Source: Sulfuricurvum sp. (GTDB lineage Bacteria > Campylobacterota > Campylobacteria > Campylobacterales > Sulfurimonadaceae). From it: a DNA stretch of 64,000 bases. The notes below the pieces were generated by a model, which was given only the letters and a program-made list of their open reading frames with translations, was not told the origin of the DNA and did not search any database. This document shows positions 9,033-17,117 of this stretch, in pieces (position 1 is the stretch's first letter; every line of letters begins with the position of its first letter). The stretch spans positions 16,015 through 80,014 of the forward strand of contig NZ_JAQUHV010000010.1 of NCBI RefSeq assembly GCF_028681615.1, read 5' to 3'. Position numbers and translations under genes: made by a program.

Positions 9033-9701
9033 ATGATTAACGTATTAATGATTGAAGATGATATTGAACTGGCTCAACTGCTAAAAACGCGCCTAATGAA
9101 AGATGATATTGAGGTTACGACAGCATCGACTCCACTGGAAGGTCTGAGTCTGTTTCAAAAACGCTCTTTTGATTTGTTGGTGCTTGATCTCTCGTTGCCG
9201 CAAATGGACGGCATGGAGATATGCCGCCTTATTCGCCAAGAGAGTGCCGTTCCTATCATCATCTCCTCTGCACGCTCCGATATACGAGACAAGATGATGG
9301 GATTTTCGCGCGGTGCCGATGATTATCTCCCCAAACCCTATGACCCGCAAGAGCTGATATTCCGTATCGATGCCATTATGCGCCGACTTCATCCTGCCAT
9401 GGCGCATAAAACCACCCCGTTTATCGTGGATGACGAACGGCATGAAATCAGCAAAAACGGCTCGATTCTACGGCTGACCCAAGCCGAATACGATATCGTT
9501 TCCTACATGATCAAAAAAGACCGATATGCCATTTCACGCGAAGAGCTGCTCCTTAATATCGGCTCGATAAAATATGAGAGCAGCCTAAAAAGTATCGATG
9601 TTATTATGGGACGTCTACGCCAAAAAATCGGCGATGATCCTAAAAATCCGCGGTTTGTCGTCTCAGTGCGAGGAGTAGGATATAAATTTGTCAATGAATA
9701 A
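9033..9701 (+). CDS. OmpR-family response regulator (ArsR/HP0166-like type)
   Basis: This is the DNA-binding partner of the overlapping kinase gene. The 222-residue protein has a receiver domain (IEDD acidic pocket, phospho-acceptor Asp in LLVLDLSLPQMDG, Lys in DYLPKPYDP) and a winged helix of OmpR type (LTQAEYDIVSYM, SIDVIMGRLRQKI, VRGVGYKF). ATG 9033 is needed to keep the first beta strand (MINVLMIEDD). TATAAT at 9020-9025 is only seven bases before this ATG and no Shine-Dalgarno is seen, so the message may be leaderless. It resembles the acid-responsive regulators of Helicobacter/Campylobacter; the signal here is unknown. Confidence 0.9.
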   Translation: MINVLMIEDDIELAQLLKTRLMKDDIEVTTASTPLEGLSLFQKRSFDLLVLDLSLPQMDGMEICRLIRQESAVPIIISSARSDIRDKMMGFSRGADDYLPKPYDPQELIFRIDAIMRRLHPAMAHKTTPFIVDDERHEISKNGSILRLTQAEYDIVSYMIKKDRYAISREELLLNIGSIKYESSLKSIDVIMGRLRQKIGDDPKNPRFVVSVRGVGYKFVNE

Positions 9702-10944
9702 ACACTCTATCCTGAGGCTCATTACCCTCTTTTTCCTTTTTATCTTTACCCTTATCAATGTCCTCTTTTGGATCGCGCACCAATATTTTCGTGAGCAGCA
9801 TCAAGAAGAACAGCTGCGCCGTTTTATGATCGCCGAGAGACTGGTCCATCACAAAAATGGAAATTTTGATCGTGAGTTGAAACAGCTGATGATCCGCGTC
9901 TCATTCCACAGCCCGAAGCTCATCCTCACTGAGGGGGAAACGCTTCGGACCTATCCTTTCGGAAAGATGGTCGAATACCATCACAAACACTATTTCGTGA
10001 CAACCCCTCCGCCGAAAATGCTGTTTGAGCGGATGAATCGGAAGCACATGTTTGAACCGCATCCACTTCCGTATCGTGAGTTCACTCAAGTCGTAATCGA
10101 AGACTTGGCACCGCATTCCACATTGCCCTTTTGGAGTATCATCACCATTATCGATCTGCTGATTTTGCTCTTTTTTGGCTATTTGATTCGTAAACTTCTT
10201 CCTCTCCAGCGTCTAAAAGATGCCATCATCCATTTCAAAGAGGGAGATACCCATCTCAAAATGCCGATAGACGGCAAAGATGAAATTGCTCAAATAACCC
10301 ATGAGTTCAATCTCGTACTGCAAAAAATCGCTTCGATGAAAGAGGCTCGGTCTCTGTTTTTACGCAATATTCTGCATGAGCTTAAAACACCGATCATGAA
10401 AGGCTCTTTGAGTGCAGACTGTATCGATTCTTCTGAAGATCGAGAGCGGCTCAAACGTATTTTTAACCGGATGGATTATTTGTTAAACGAGTTTTCCAAA
10501 ATGGAACAATTTAGCAGCGGTGAATGGTACCTCAACCTTCAGGAATACCGTTTTGTGGATATTCTCGATCATACCTGCGATATCTTATTGTGTGAGAAAA
10601 AAAATATCACGGTCAAAGGTGAAGAGTCGGCCCTCATCGTCAAAGTCGATTTCGAGCTATTTGCAATCGCGTTGAAAAATCTCCTCGACAACGCATTCAA
10701 ATACTCTACTGCCAAACCAACCCTTCTGATATTGGCACATTCGATAGAGATATGTTCTCTGGGTGATCCTCTGCCGGATGAAAACCGAACCTTTAGCAAA
10801 CCCTTTAACCGAACCTATGAAAGTTCGGAGAATGGATTGGGGCTGGGTCTTTATATCTCTAACGCGATCTTGTTAAAGCATGGATTTAAACTTGACTATC
10901 AATATGCCGCCGGAATGAACTGTTTTAGGATTCGGCTGCACTAA
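9694..10944 (+). CDS. Sensor histidine kinase (ArsS/HP0165-like type)
   Basis: This is the membrane sensor kinase for the preceding regulator, which it overlaps by eight bases. From ATG 9694 it has 416 residues. A membrane segment at about 5-27 is followed by a roughly 100-residue periplasmic domain rich in His, a second segment (WSIITIIDLLILLFFGYLI), a HAMP-like linker, the H-box LRNILHELKTPIMKG, the N-box NLLDNAFKYS, and the G-box NGLGLGLYIS. The H-box wording HELKTPI-KG and the short catalytic domain are typical of the epsilon-proteobacterial ArsS group. The His-rich periplasmic domain (HHKHYF, RKHMFEPHPLP) would suit pH or metal sensing, but this is inference. Confidence 0.88.
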   Translation: MNKHSILRLITLFFLFIFTLINVLFWIAHQYFREQHQEEQLRRFMIAERLVHHKNGNFDRELKQLMIRVSFHSPKLILTEGETLRTYPFGKMVEYHHKHYFVTTPPPKMLFERMNRKHMFEPHPLPYREFTQVVIEDLAPHSTLPFWSIITIIDLLILLFFGYLIRKLLPLQRLKDAIIHFKEGDTHLKMPIDGKDEIAQITHEFNLVLQKIASMKEARSLFLRNILHELKTPIMKGSLSADCIDSSEDRERLKRIFNRMDYLLNEFSKMEQFSSGEWYLNLQEYRFVDILDHTCDILLCEKKNITVKGEESALIVKVDFELFAIALKNLLDNAFKYSTAKPTLLILAHSIEICSLGDPLPDENRTFSKPFNRTYESSENGLGLGLYISNAILLKHGFKLDYQYAAGMNCFRIRLH

Positions 10945-10948
10945 ATGA

Positions 10949-12316
10949 TCAATCTTTTACTGATTTTAAAATAAAAAAACAGTACTTTTGCTCGCTTCCG
11001 CCGGGGGTAATATGCGTCTCATCAATGAGATCGATAAGTTCAAAACGCCCCTGAATACAATTTTCCATCCGTTCTTTATTGTACTGACGCACCGGCAACG
11101 CGCTGCAGCTGTCCGGTCCGTCTACCGCAAACGTGCCGATGATGGCGTGCCCATCGGGAGAAAGTGAACGGTATAGCGTATCCATATAGGCATGCTGTTC
11201 CTCCTCTTTTTGCAGAAAATGAAATACCGCACGGTCATGCCATACGTCAAACTGCTTATCCGAAGCAAAAGTACAGACGTCACCGACATGATAGACGGGA
11301 ATATCGGCGGATGCTCCCAGCCGTTTTTTGACAATTTCCAGCGCGCTTGATGAGATATCGAGAAGTGAGATGTCTCTATAGCCCAAGTCGATCAGACGAT
11401 CTGAGAGCGTAGAAACACCGCACCCGACATCGATGATTGCGTCTTTTGGGGTCGAGCCTATTTTTTGCAGCAATGCCAGCGAAATCGAGGGCTCTTTTTG
11501 ATACCACCCTACTTTGCTCATATCCTTGGTCGTATAGACGTTTTCCCAGTGGCGCTGCTTGACGTTTCCGTCCCCTTTGGTTGAGCGAAATGTCGCACCC
11601 GCAGTCGTCGGGGCTGTCGTATAGTGATTGGTTCCAGTGCACTCGATATTCACAAACCCCGCTTCGCTCATCATCAGGGTTAACGCCTCTTTTTTGAGGG
11701 TTCCCTCCACGCAGTTGGCCCAGTCCCCCTCCGAAACGCTTTGCGCACAACACGACGTGGCGCAGCCCCCTTCGGATATATCGATCATATCGGCGAAATA
11801 GAGCTTGCCCTGAGGTTTCAGGACACGAAATATCTCTTCGAATACCTTGGGTTTGGAGGAAGCGAGGTTGATCGCACCGTTGGAGATGACGATATCGACG
11901 CTTTCATTCTCAACGGGGAGATGTTCGAGATTCCCCTCTAGGACTTCGACATTGCTCAAGCCCGCTTCTTTGGCGTGACGGCGTGCGGTTTCGACCATCA
12001 GCGGCGTGATATCCACTCCGATCGCCTTTCCGCTCTCACCCACCAGCAATGACGCAACACACAGATCGACACCCGCACCGCATCCTAAATCCAATACAGT
12101 CGATCCCTTTGGGAATTCTCCGAGCTCGAACGGATTTCCCACCGCGGCACAATAGTCCCACATCGCCAAAGGAAGTTTCTCGGTCCACTCCTCTTTGTAG
12201 CCGTGGTTTCGGGCATTTGTCAGGCCTTTGTCCCATCCGAAATCTTTATCCGGATTTTGGGCCAGATTGCTGTAGAGTGCGATGACGCCTTGGAGTGCAC
12301 ATTGAGATGAAGCCAT
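10949..12316 (-). CDS. Two-domain SAM methyltransferase: ArsM-like domain fused to a second class I methyltransferase
   Basis: The 455-residue protein carries two complete SAM-binding domains. Domain 1 (about 20-235) resembles arsenite methyltransferase ArsM: STVLDLGCGAGVDLCVAS, IGVDITPLMVETAR, and FRVLKPQGKLYFAD. Domain 2 (about 245-455) starts HWENVYTTKDMSKVGWYQKE and has AIIDVGCGVSTLSDRL. In ArsM the SAM domain usually reads SNCVINL with a metal-binding Cys; here it is SNGAINL, so that Cys is missing, although a Cys-rich segment (CATSCCAQ, then ANCVEG) follows. Location next to the ars genes supports a metalloid role, but substrate is unproven. AGGA precedes the ATG. It is convergent with the kinase gene. 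Confidence 0.75.
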   Translation of the reverse strand: MASSQCALQGVIALYSNLAQNPDKDFGWDKGLTNARNHGYKEEWTEKLPLAMWDYCAAVGNPFELGEFPKGSTVLDLGCGAGVDLCVASLLVGESGKAIGVDITPLMVETARRHAKEAGLSNVEVLEGNLEHLPVENESVDIVISNGAINLASSKPKVFEEIFRVLKPQGKLYFADMIDISEGGCATSCCAQSVSEGDWANCVEGTLKKEALTLMMSEAGFVNIECTGTNHYTTAPTTAGATFRSTKGDGNVKQRHWENVYTTKDMSKVGWYQKEPSISLALLQKIGSTPKDAIIDVGCGVSTLSDRLIDLGYRDISLLDISSSALEIVKKRLGASADIPVYHVGDVCTFASDKQFDVWHDRAVFHFLQKEEEQHAYMDTLYRSLSPDGHAIIGTFAVDGPDSCSALPVRQYNKERMENCIQGRFELIDLIDETHITPGGSEQKYCFFILKSVKD

Positions 12317-12510
12317 GGTGATCCTAACGGTAAAAAGTTTGTTATTTTACAGAATAATTCCTCGTATAGTCATTTGATGTCAGCTATAATGCCTATATCT
12401 TAGGGGTATAAGCGCGAAATAAGAAATTAGAATATTTTTTGATTTATACTTATCCATAAAAAAATTTCGTTATTTTTGTGATGTTGATGTCTACTTTTAA
12501 GGAGTCCTCG

Positions 12511-13194
12511 GTGAATATATCATTAGTATCGATAATAACTTTATTGGTTTTATTATTAGGTGGATGTGCACAGCAGCCGAAAATTGATAAAAGCATCGAA
12601 ACACCTATTGTTGAGGACAGTTACAAAATATATCCACAGAGTTTTGCAAACGAAATCGAAAAAGAGTACGGTATTTTTGCGAAACGTAGGGCACTTGCAC
12701 TGGTAGAGACGATGAACGAAGCGAAGTACCTTGACGACATGGGGAAAATGGAGAAAGTCAACGATTTTTTTAACGCATTTCCGTATGAATCTGATGAAAA
12801 GATATGGGGTATCAGCGATTACTGGGCTACACGACTGGAGTTCATCGGAAAAGGCAAAGGAGACTGCGAAGATTATGTCATCGCCAAATACTTTACTCTC
12901 AAAGAGCTTGGAGTGAAGACTTCCAAGCTCTTTATGACATATGTGAAGTCGTTACGCCTCAAGACATCCCATGTAGTGCTCTCCTACTATGAAACAGAGC
13001 ACTCTATTCCCCTGATCATGGACAATTACAATTACAAGATCCTACCTGCAAACGTGCGGACAGATCTCGTACCTATTTACAGCTTTAGTGGAGACGATCT
13101 TTTCCAGGCTAAGCAGGCACAAATCGGTAAGATGCTCCCAGCTTCGACAAGACAGACCCGAGCCTGGGATGAATTAGTAATAAAGCGATACTAA
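12511..13194 (+). CDS. LapG-like transglutaminase-type cysteine peptidase (BTLCP), predicted lipoprotein
   Basis: BTLCP proteins such as LapG are periplasmic calcium-dependent proteases that clip large surface adhesins when c-di-GMP is low. GTG 12511 is chosen because AAGGAG (12499-12504) lies six bases upstream. The 227-residue product starts with a lipoprotein signal ending LLGGC (Cys19). The catalytic Cys is in GDCEDYVIAKYFTLKELG, followed by a His in SHVVLSYY and an Asp in IMDNYNYKIL, giving the C-H-D triad. A LapG anchored as a lipoprotein is uncommon. No LapD receptor or adhesin is in the window, so its target is unknown. It converges on arsB. Confidence 0.75.
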   Translation: MNISLVSIITLLVLLLGGCAQQPKIDKSIETPIVEDSYKIYPQSFANEIEKEYGIFAKRRALALVETMNEAKYLDDMGKMEKVNDFFNAFPYESDEKIWGISDYWATRLEFIGKGKGDCEDYVIAKYFTLKELGVKTSKLFMTYVKSLRLKTSHVVLSYYETEHSIPLIMDNYNYKILPANVRTDLVPIYSFSGDDLFQAKQAQIGKMLPASTRQTRAWDELVIKRY

Positions 13195-13196
13195 TT

Positions 13197-13220
13197 ACCT
13201 TCGGGTTATGAGCCCGACGA
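13197..13220 (-). repeat. 24-base exact copy of the tRNA-fMet anticodon arm
   Basis: Read on the minus strand, these 24 bases are identical to the anticodon stem-loop and variable-loop start of the two tRNA-fMet genes at 46551 and 46687, including the CAT anticodon. Flanking bases diverge at once, apart from three further matches. The piece sits between the converging lapG-like gene and arsB. It is too long to be a chance match and could be an attachment-site remnant of an element that once used a tRNA-fMet gene. Confidence 0.6.
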
Positions 13221-13257
13221 TCTATTACAAAAAGAAAACAGCAGAAAAAATTAAATT

Positions 13258-14511
13258 CTAAAGCAGCCCAATCAACGCCACCAACAACACCGGTGGCGTA
13301 ATCACCAGTCCCACTTTCATATATTCGCCCCAACCGATTTTAACCCCTTTTTGCGCCAAAACGTGAAGCCAGAGCAACGTCGCGAGCGAGCCGATAGGGG
13401 TCATTTTCGGCCCGAGGTTGGAGCCGAGGATATTGGCATACGCTAACGCATGATTCCCTGCTTCGCCGATCGCGATATCCATCACCATGATGGTCGGCAT
13501 ATTGTTCATAACCGAGCTGAGAATCGCGGAGAGAAAGCCCGTTCCGATAACGGCATACACATTCCCCATACTTTGCAATTCGGTGATCACCCCTGCGAGA
13601 TAGGTGGTCAATCCCCCGTTTTTGAGACCGTAGACGACAACGTAGAGCCCGATACTGAACCACACCACCTGCCACGGTGCCGCTTTAATCGTTAGAAACG
13701 GTTTTGTCGCTTTAAAATAGGTCGCTATAGCCAGAAAGACCAGTGCACCTCCGAGTGCAAATACCGATACGGGAAGATGATAATGATCTCCGATAAAATA
13801 CCCCGCCATGAGCAGAGCCAAAAACCACCAGCTCAGCCGAAACATCGTCCTATTTTTAATCGCGGATTCCGGAGTGGCCAATTGGGTGATGTCGATATGG
13901 ATCGGGATATCTTTGCGAAAGTAGATCCAGAGTACGGCGATGGAGGCGATGATACTGAGTAGATTCGGAAGGAACATTGTCTTGGCATATTCCCAGAACC
14001 CGATGTGAAAATACCCTGCCGTCACGATATTGGTAAGATTTGAGATAACCAACGGATTGGAAGCACTGTCGCCGATAAATCCTCCCGCCATCAAAAAAGC
14101 GAAAACGGCGACGGGGTTCATCTTGAGATGTTTCATTTTGGCCAGAACGATCGGGGTGAGGATCAGCGCCGCACCGTCGTTGGCAAACAATGCCGAAACC
14201 AAAGCACCGAGTATGAGGATATAGACAAACATGAAATTGCCGTTTCCGCCTGATAGGCGCGCCATCTTGAGCGCTGCCCATTCGAAAAATCCGATCTCAT
14301 CAAGTACCATCGAGAGGAGTATGATTCCGATAAACGCCAGTGTCGCATCCCAGACGATGGAGGTGACCGTCCAGACATCGGCGATACTCACAACCCCCAA
14401 TGCCACAGCCGCGACTGCCCCGATAACAGCCGTAGTACCGATCTGCAAACCTCGCGGCTGCCATATGACAAAAACGAGCGTCGCTAAAAAAAGCCCTATG
14501 GCGGTTATCAT
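13258..14511 (-). CDS. arsB: Arsenite efflux permease ArsB
   Basis: ArsB expels arsenite/antimonite from the cytoplasm through the inner membrane. The 417-residue protein has about 12 membrane helices and clear ArsB/ion-transporter signatures: WDATLAFIGIILLSMVLDEIG, ALVSALFANDGAALILTPI, GDSASNPLVISNLTNIV in the first half, and SSVMNNMPTIMVMDIAI with ILGSNLGPKMTPIGSLATLLW in the second. It starts 17 bases after arsC on the same strand, so arsC-arsB is an operon. No arsA is present, so it probably acts as a secondary transporter. Confidence 0.93.
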   Translation of the reverse strand: MITAIGLFLATLVFVIWQPRGLQIGTTAVIGAVAAVALGVVSIADVWTVTSIVWDATLAFIGIILLSMVLDEIGFFEWAALKMARLSGGNGNFMFVYILILGALVSALFANDGAALILTPIVLAKMKHLKMNPVAVFAFLMAGGFIGDSASNPLVISNLTNIVTAGYFHIGFWEYAKTMFLPNLLSIIASIAVLWIYFRKDIPIHIDITQLATPESAIKNRTMFRLSWWFLALLMAGYFIGDHYHLPVSVFALGGALVFLAIATYFKATKPFLTIKAAPWQVVWFSIGLYVVVYGLKNGGLTTYLAGVITELQSMGNVYAVIGTGFLSAILSSVMNNMPTIMVMDIAIGEAGNHALAYANILGSNLGPKMTPIGSLATLLWLHVLAQKGVKIGWGEYMKVGLVITPPVLLVALIGLL

Positions 14512-14528
14512 GGTATATCCTTCTTTAT

Positions 14529-14945
14529 TTAATCAGCCAAAAAAGCTTTTACATACTCTTCGATCGAATCACGGACAGCACGAACCTGCTGCATGATCTC
14601 CTCATCGCTTCCGACAAAAGTCGACGGGTCTTTCAAACTCCAATGTTCGTTTTTCATTACACCCGGAAATACGGGACATTGTTCCGCTACTTCCGCATCG
14701 CATACGGAAATCACATGGGTAAAATGGTGCCCCTCTTTATAGAGTTCAAAAATACATTTGGTTTGATTCTGAGAAAGATCAAACCCTTTTTCTGCCATAG
14801 CCCGAACTACATAGGGATTAAGTTCACCCGGTTCGATTCCCGCACTTTCTGCACTCTCATTTTCATGCGCATACTTATTGAAAAATGCCTCGGCCATTTG
14901 ACCTCGCGCACTGTTATGACTGCAAACAAACAATATTCTTAACAC
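14529..14945 (-). CDS. arsC: Arsenate reductase ArsC (thioredoxin-linked, LMW-phosphatase fold), first copy
   Basis: The enzyme reduces arsenate to arsenite with electrons from thioredoxin. The 138-residue product has the phosphatase-type P-loop CSHNSAR (Cys8 nucleophile) and the redox pair in VCDAEVAEQC (Cys82 and Cys90), which matches the three catalytic Cys of this class. The P-loop is less canonical than that of the second copy at 15381 (CTGNSCR). It is first in the leftward arsC-arsB operon, whose promoter uses the shared operator at 14995-15020. Confidence 0.9.
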   Translation of the reverse strand: MLRILFVCSHNSARGQMAEAFFNKYAHENESAESAGIEPGELNPYVVRAMAEKGFDLSQNQTKCIFELYKEGHHFTHVISVCDAEVAEQCPVFPGVMKNEHWSLKDPSTFVGSDEEIMQQVRAVRDSIEEYVKAFLAD

Positions 14946-14973
14946 TCGATAACCCTTTGTATATTTTGATGGA

Positions 14974-15039
14974 ATTGTAGCGTATTTTAGAATAAATATA
15001 TCAATATATCTTGATATATTATTTTAATTACGTTACACT
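14974..15039. promoter_or_regulatory. Divergent ars promoters with ArsR-type operator
   Basis: A perfect inverted repeat, AATATATCAA (14995-15004), six bases, TTGATATATT (15011-15020), fits the ATCAA-N6-TTGAT core of ArsR/SmtB-family operators. TTGATA in the right arm (15011-15016) is the -35 of a rightward promoter with TACACT at 15034-15039 (17-nt spacer). TTGATA on the opposite strand in the left arm (14999-15004) faces TACAAT at 14974-14979 (19-nt spacer). A bound repressor would cover both -35 boxes at once. Confidence 0.8.
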
Positions 15040-15060
15040 TTCATAAATCGGAGGTATTCT

Positions 15061-15384
15061 ATGGATGTTTTTTTGGAAACGGTGTCGGCGCTTAATGATG
15101 AAACCCGCATCAAACTCCTCGCATTTTTAGATACGCACGGAGCGTTGTGCGTCTGTGATCTGCAGGAGAGTTTCGGGATGATCCAATCTCGCCTCTCACG
15201 GCACCTGAAAATCCTTAAAGACGGAGGGTTTTTACGGGTAGATCGGTGCGGAACATGGGCGTATTACTCTATCCGCAGCCCGTTGGATCGTTTCCGAAGC
15301 GAAGCGTTGGCTGAAATCCGCTGTCTGGGGATCGAACTCCCCCCACTCGTCAAATTATCTCAAAACGAAGGTTGTACTCTATGA
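15061..15384 (+). CDS. arsR: ArsR-family arsenic-responsive repressor
   Basis: This winged-helix repressor leaves DNA when it binds As(III). It has 107 residues with the metal site ALCVCDLQESF (Cys30, Cys32) in the expected helix, and a recognition helix QSRLSRHLKILKDGGFL. GGAGG lies six bases before ATG. Further Cys residues near 63, 88 and 105 could add ligands. It overlaps the next arsC by four bases (ATGA). It is the likely ligand-responsive factor for the inverted repeat just upstream, so it should autoregulate both arms of the island. Confidence 0.92.
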   Translation: MDVFLETVSALNDETRIKLLAFLDTHGALCVCDLQESFGMIQSRLSRHLKILKDGGFLRVDRCGTWAYYSIRSPLDRFRSEALAEIRCLGIELPPLVKLSQNEGCTL

Positions 15385-15785
15385 AAAATGTTTTAATCCT
15401 CTGCACCGGCAACAGCTGCCGCTCTATCATGGGTGAAGCGTTGATCAATGCCAAAATGGGCGATTGCGTGTATGCGCAAAGCTCGGGTGTCAAAGCGAGC
15501 GGCAAAGTCAATCCGAACGCTCAGGCGCTGCTGGAAGAAAAAGGGTACTGGAGAGACGAATACCATTCCAAAGTGATCGATACCGTCATCGATACCCCAT
15601 TTGATCTCGTTGTAACTGTCTGCGATCACGCCCATGAGACCTGTCCGATGTTCCCTAAAGCGGTCAAAACGATCCATGTCGCGTTCGAAGACCCGAGCGG
15701 AAAAGCGGTAGAAGAATATGCTAAAACACTCGATCTGATCGAAGCAACTCTGCTTCCTATCATTAAAGCGGAGCTGTGCGACTGA
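15381..15785 (+). CDS. arsC: Arsenate reductase ArsC, second copy
   Basis: The 134-residue thioredoxin-coupled enzyme starts at ATG 15381, overlapping the arsR stop. It has the canonical P-loop LCTGNSCRS (Cys8 nucleophile, Cys13) and the redox pair in VTVCDHAHETCPMFP. It is only distantly similar to the copy at 14529, so the two were probably acquired separately and not by recent duplication. It joins the permease gene through a one-base TGATG overlap. Confidence 0.92.
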   Translation: MKNVLILCTGNSCRSIMGEALINAKMGDCVYAQSSGVKASGKVNPNAQALLEEKGYWRDEYHSKVIDTVIDTPFDLVVTVCDHAHETCPMFPKAVKTIHVAFEDPSGKAVEEYAKTLDLIEATLLPIIKAELCD

Positions 15786-16729
15786 TGTGGCAGGAACTGA
15801 GCGGAAAAATCATTCTCGAATGGCTGGGGTTTTCAGGCCGTCTGGGCGAAGCACTCCATTTTTTCCTCTATGATACGATCAAAATCTGGTTTTTACTCCT
15901 CTCCATCATTTTTGCCGTATCCTTTTTACGCACTTGGTTCAATACCGAAAAAGTGCGTGCTTATCTGGCCGGAAAACGGGAATTTACGGGCAATATCCTC
16001 GCGGCGCTGTTTGGGATCATTACCCCGTTTTGCACCTGCTCGGCAATCCCCCTCTTTCTGGGATTTTTGCAGGCACGCATCCCCATCGGTGTGACGTTCA
16101 GCTTTCTCATCAGCGCCCCGCTGAACAATGAGATCGCAATCGCCATGCTCTTTGGCTTATTCGGCTGGAAGATCACGGCCATCTATATCGGATTCGGCCT
16201 TTTTGTCGCCATATTGGGAGGCTGGATTATCGGCCGTTTCAACGTCGAAAAATACGTCCTCATTACTGTGCCGCCTCTCTCAGGCGATATCGAGCTACCG
16301 ACCTATAATCCTCCATTTCGTGAGCGTGTAAATGAAGCATGGATCAACACACGCGATATTTTCCATAAAATCTATCTCTGGGTCATGGTCGGTGTCGGTG
16401 TCGGTGCATGGTTCCACGGCTATGTTCCGGCCGAGTTTATCGCGCAGTATGCCGGAGGAGATGCATGGTATACGGTTCCCGTCGCCGTGTTAATGGGGAT
16501 ACCGATGTACTCGTCCGCCGCCGGGGTTATGCCTCTGGTGGAAGTTCTGACCCAAAAAGGGATGCTGCTTGGGTCTGCACTGTCGTTTATGATGGCGGTA
16601 ACGGCGCTCAGCCTCCCTGAGGCAATCATCCTAAAACAGATTCTCCATATCCGCCTGATCGCCCTCTTTTTTGCGATCATCGGTGCGGGTATAATGGGGA
16701 TCGGATTTATCTTTAACACCATTTTATAG
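15785..16729 (+). CDS. ArsP/DUF318-family permease (metalloid efflux)
   Basis: ArsP-type permeases export trivalent organoarsenicals or related thiophilic compounds. The 314-residue protein has 8-10 membrane helices and the family signature TPFCTCSAIPLFLGF, where the Cys pair is thought to bind the metalloid, followed by IPIGVTFSFLISAPLNNEIA. A second half ends with a motif-like VLMGIPMYSSAAGVMPLVE. It is translationally coupled to arsC. The neighbouring methyltransferase would supply methylated substrate if it is an arsenic enzyme. The alternative is a Cu/Zn-type permease of the same broad family. Confidence 0.8.
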   Translation: MWQELSGKIILEWLGFSGRLGEALHFFLYDTIKIWFLLLSIIFAVSFLRTWFNTEKVRAYLAGKREFTGNILAALFGIITPFCTCSAIPLFLGFLQARIPIGVTFSFLISAPLNNEIAIAMLFGLFGWKITAIYIGFGLFVAILGGWIIGRFNVEKYVLITVPPLSGDIELPTYNPPFRERVNEAWINTRDIFHKIYLWVMVGVGVGAWFHGYVPAEFIAQYAGGDAWYTVPVAVLMGIPMYSSAAGVMPLVEVLTQKGMLLGSALSFMMAVTALSLPEAIILKQILHIRLIALFFAIIGAGIMGIGFIFNTIL

Positions 16730-16737
16730 GAATTAAT

Positions 16738-16998
16738 ATGAATATCGAAATCAGTAACCAAAAAGGCGGAGTCAAAGCTTTTATAAGCGGGTTTAGCACC
16801 GAAATACTCGGAGCCAAAATAGAGGCATGCCAAAATGGTCAATGCGACTGTGCATGCGATCCTGAATTAATGCAAAAGATCAGTTCTATTGAACTTTCAT
16901 CTACCGATGGCGGTTCTGCGATCACCATTACCGGAGATGTCGATGCACAAACCCTCGCACCGATGATGCGAGAATGTCTATTAGGAAATAAAGAATAA
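16738..16998 (+). CDS. Small Cys-rich protein in the ars operon, unknown function
   Basis: The 86-residue product follows the permease by eight bases. It has no signal peptide or membrane segment. The notable part is a Cys cluster, EACQNGQCDCACDPEL (residues 30-45), followed by a beta-rich segment (SAITITGDVDAQTLAPMM) and one more Cys near the end (MRECLLG). The cluster could bind arsenite or copper or take part in thiol exchange; this is inference. I do not recognise the family. Confidence 0.7.
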   Translation: MNIEISNQKGGVKAFISGFSTEILGAKIEACQNGQCDCACDPELMQKISSIELSSTDGGSAITITGDVDAQTLAPMMRECLLGNKE

Positions 16999-17009
16999 AC
17001 TTTGTGAAT

Positions 17010-17093
17010 CTTCCGCACTTATGCGGAAAGCTTTAGGGGATTGCGAAGGACAAGCTTGTCCTTGCCGCCCAGATGGGTTTTGCTCATTTGGGT
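17010..17093. repeat. Three consecutive hairpins in the 119-base gap of the ars operon
   Basis: Between the small Cys-rich gene and the thioredoxin-like gene lie TTCCGCA-CTTA-TGCGGAA (17011-17028), an 18-base perfect palindrome AAGGACAAGCTTGTCCTT (17046-17063), and a bulged hairpin with arms CCCAGATG and CATTTGGG (about 17069-17093). No U-tract follows them. They could stabilise or process the mRNA, partly terminate it, or be a REP-like element. It is the only long gap in an otherwise tight operon. Confidence 0.6.
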
Positions 17094-17117
17094 GCATAAC
17101 ATCAAATAGGAGCAAAA

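Noticed and set aside
13856..14281. 141-residue frame inside arsB on the same strand
   Set aside because: It is an Arg/His-rich out-of-frame shadow of the transporter gene.
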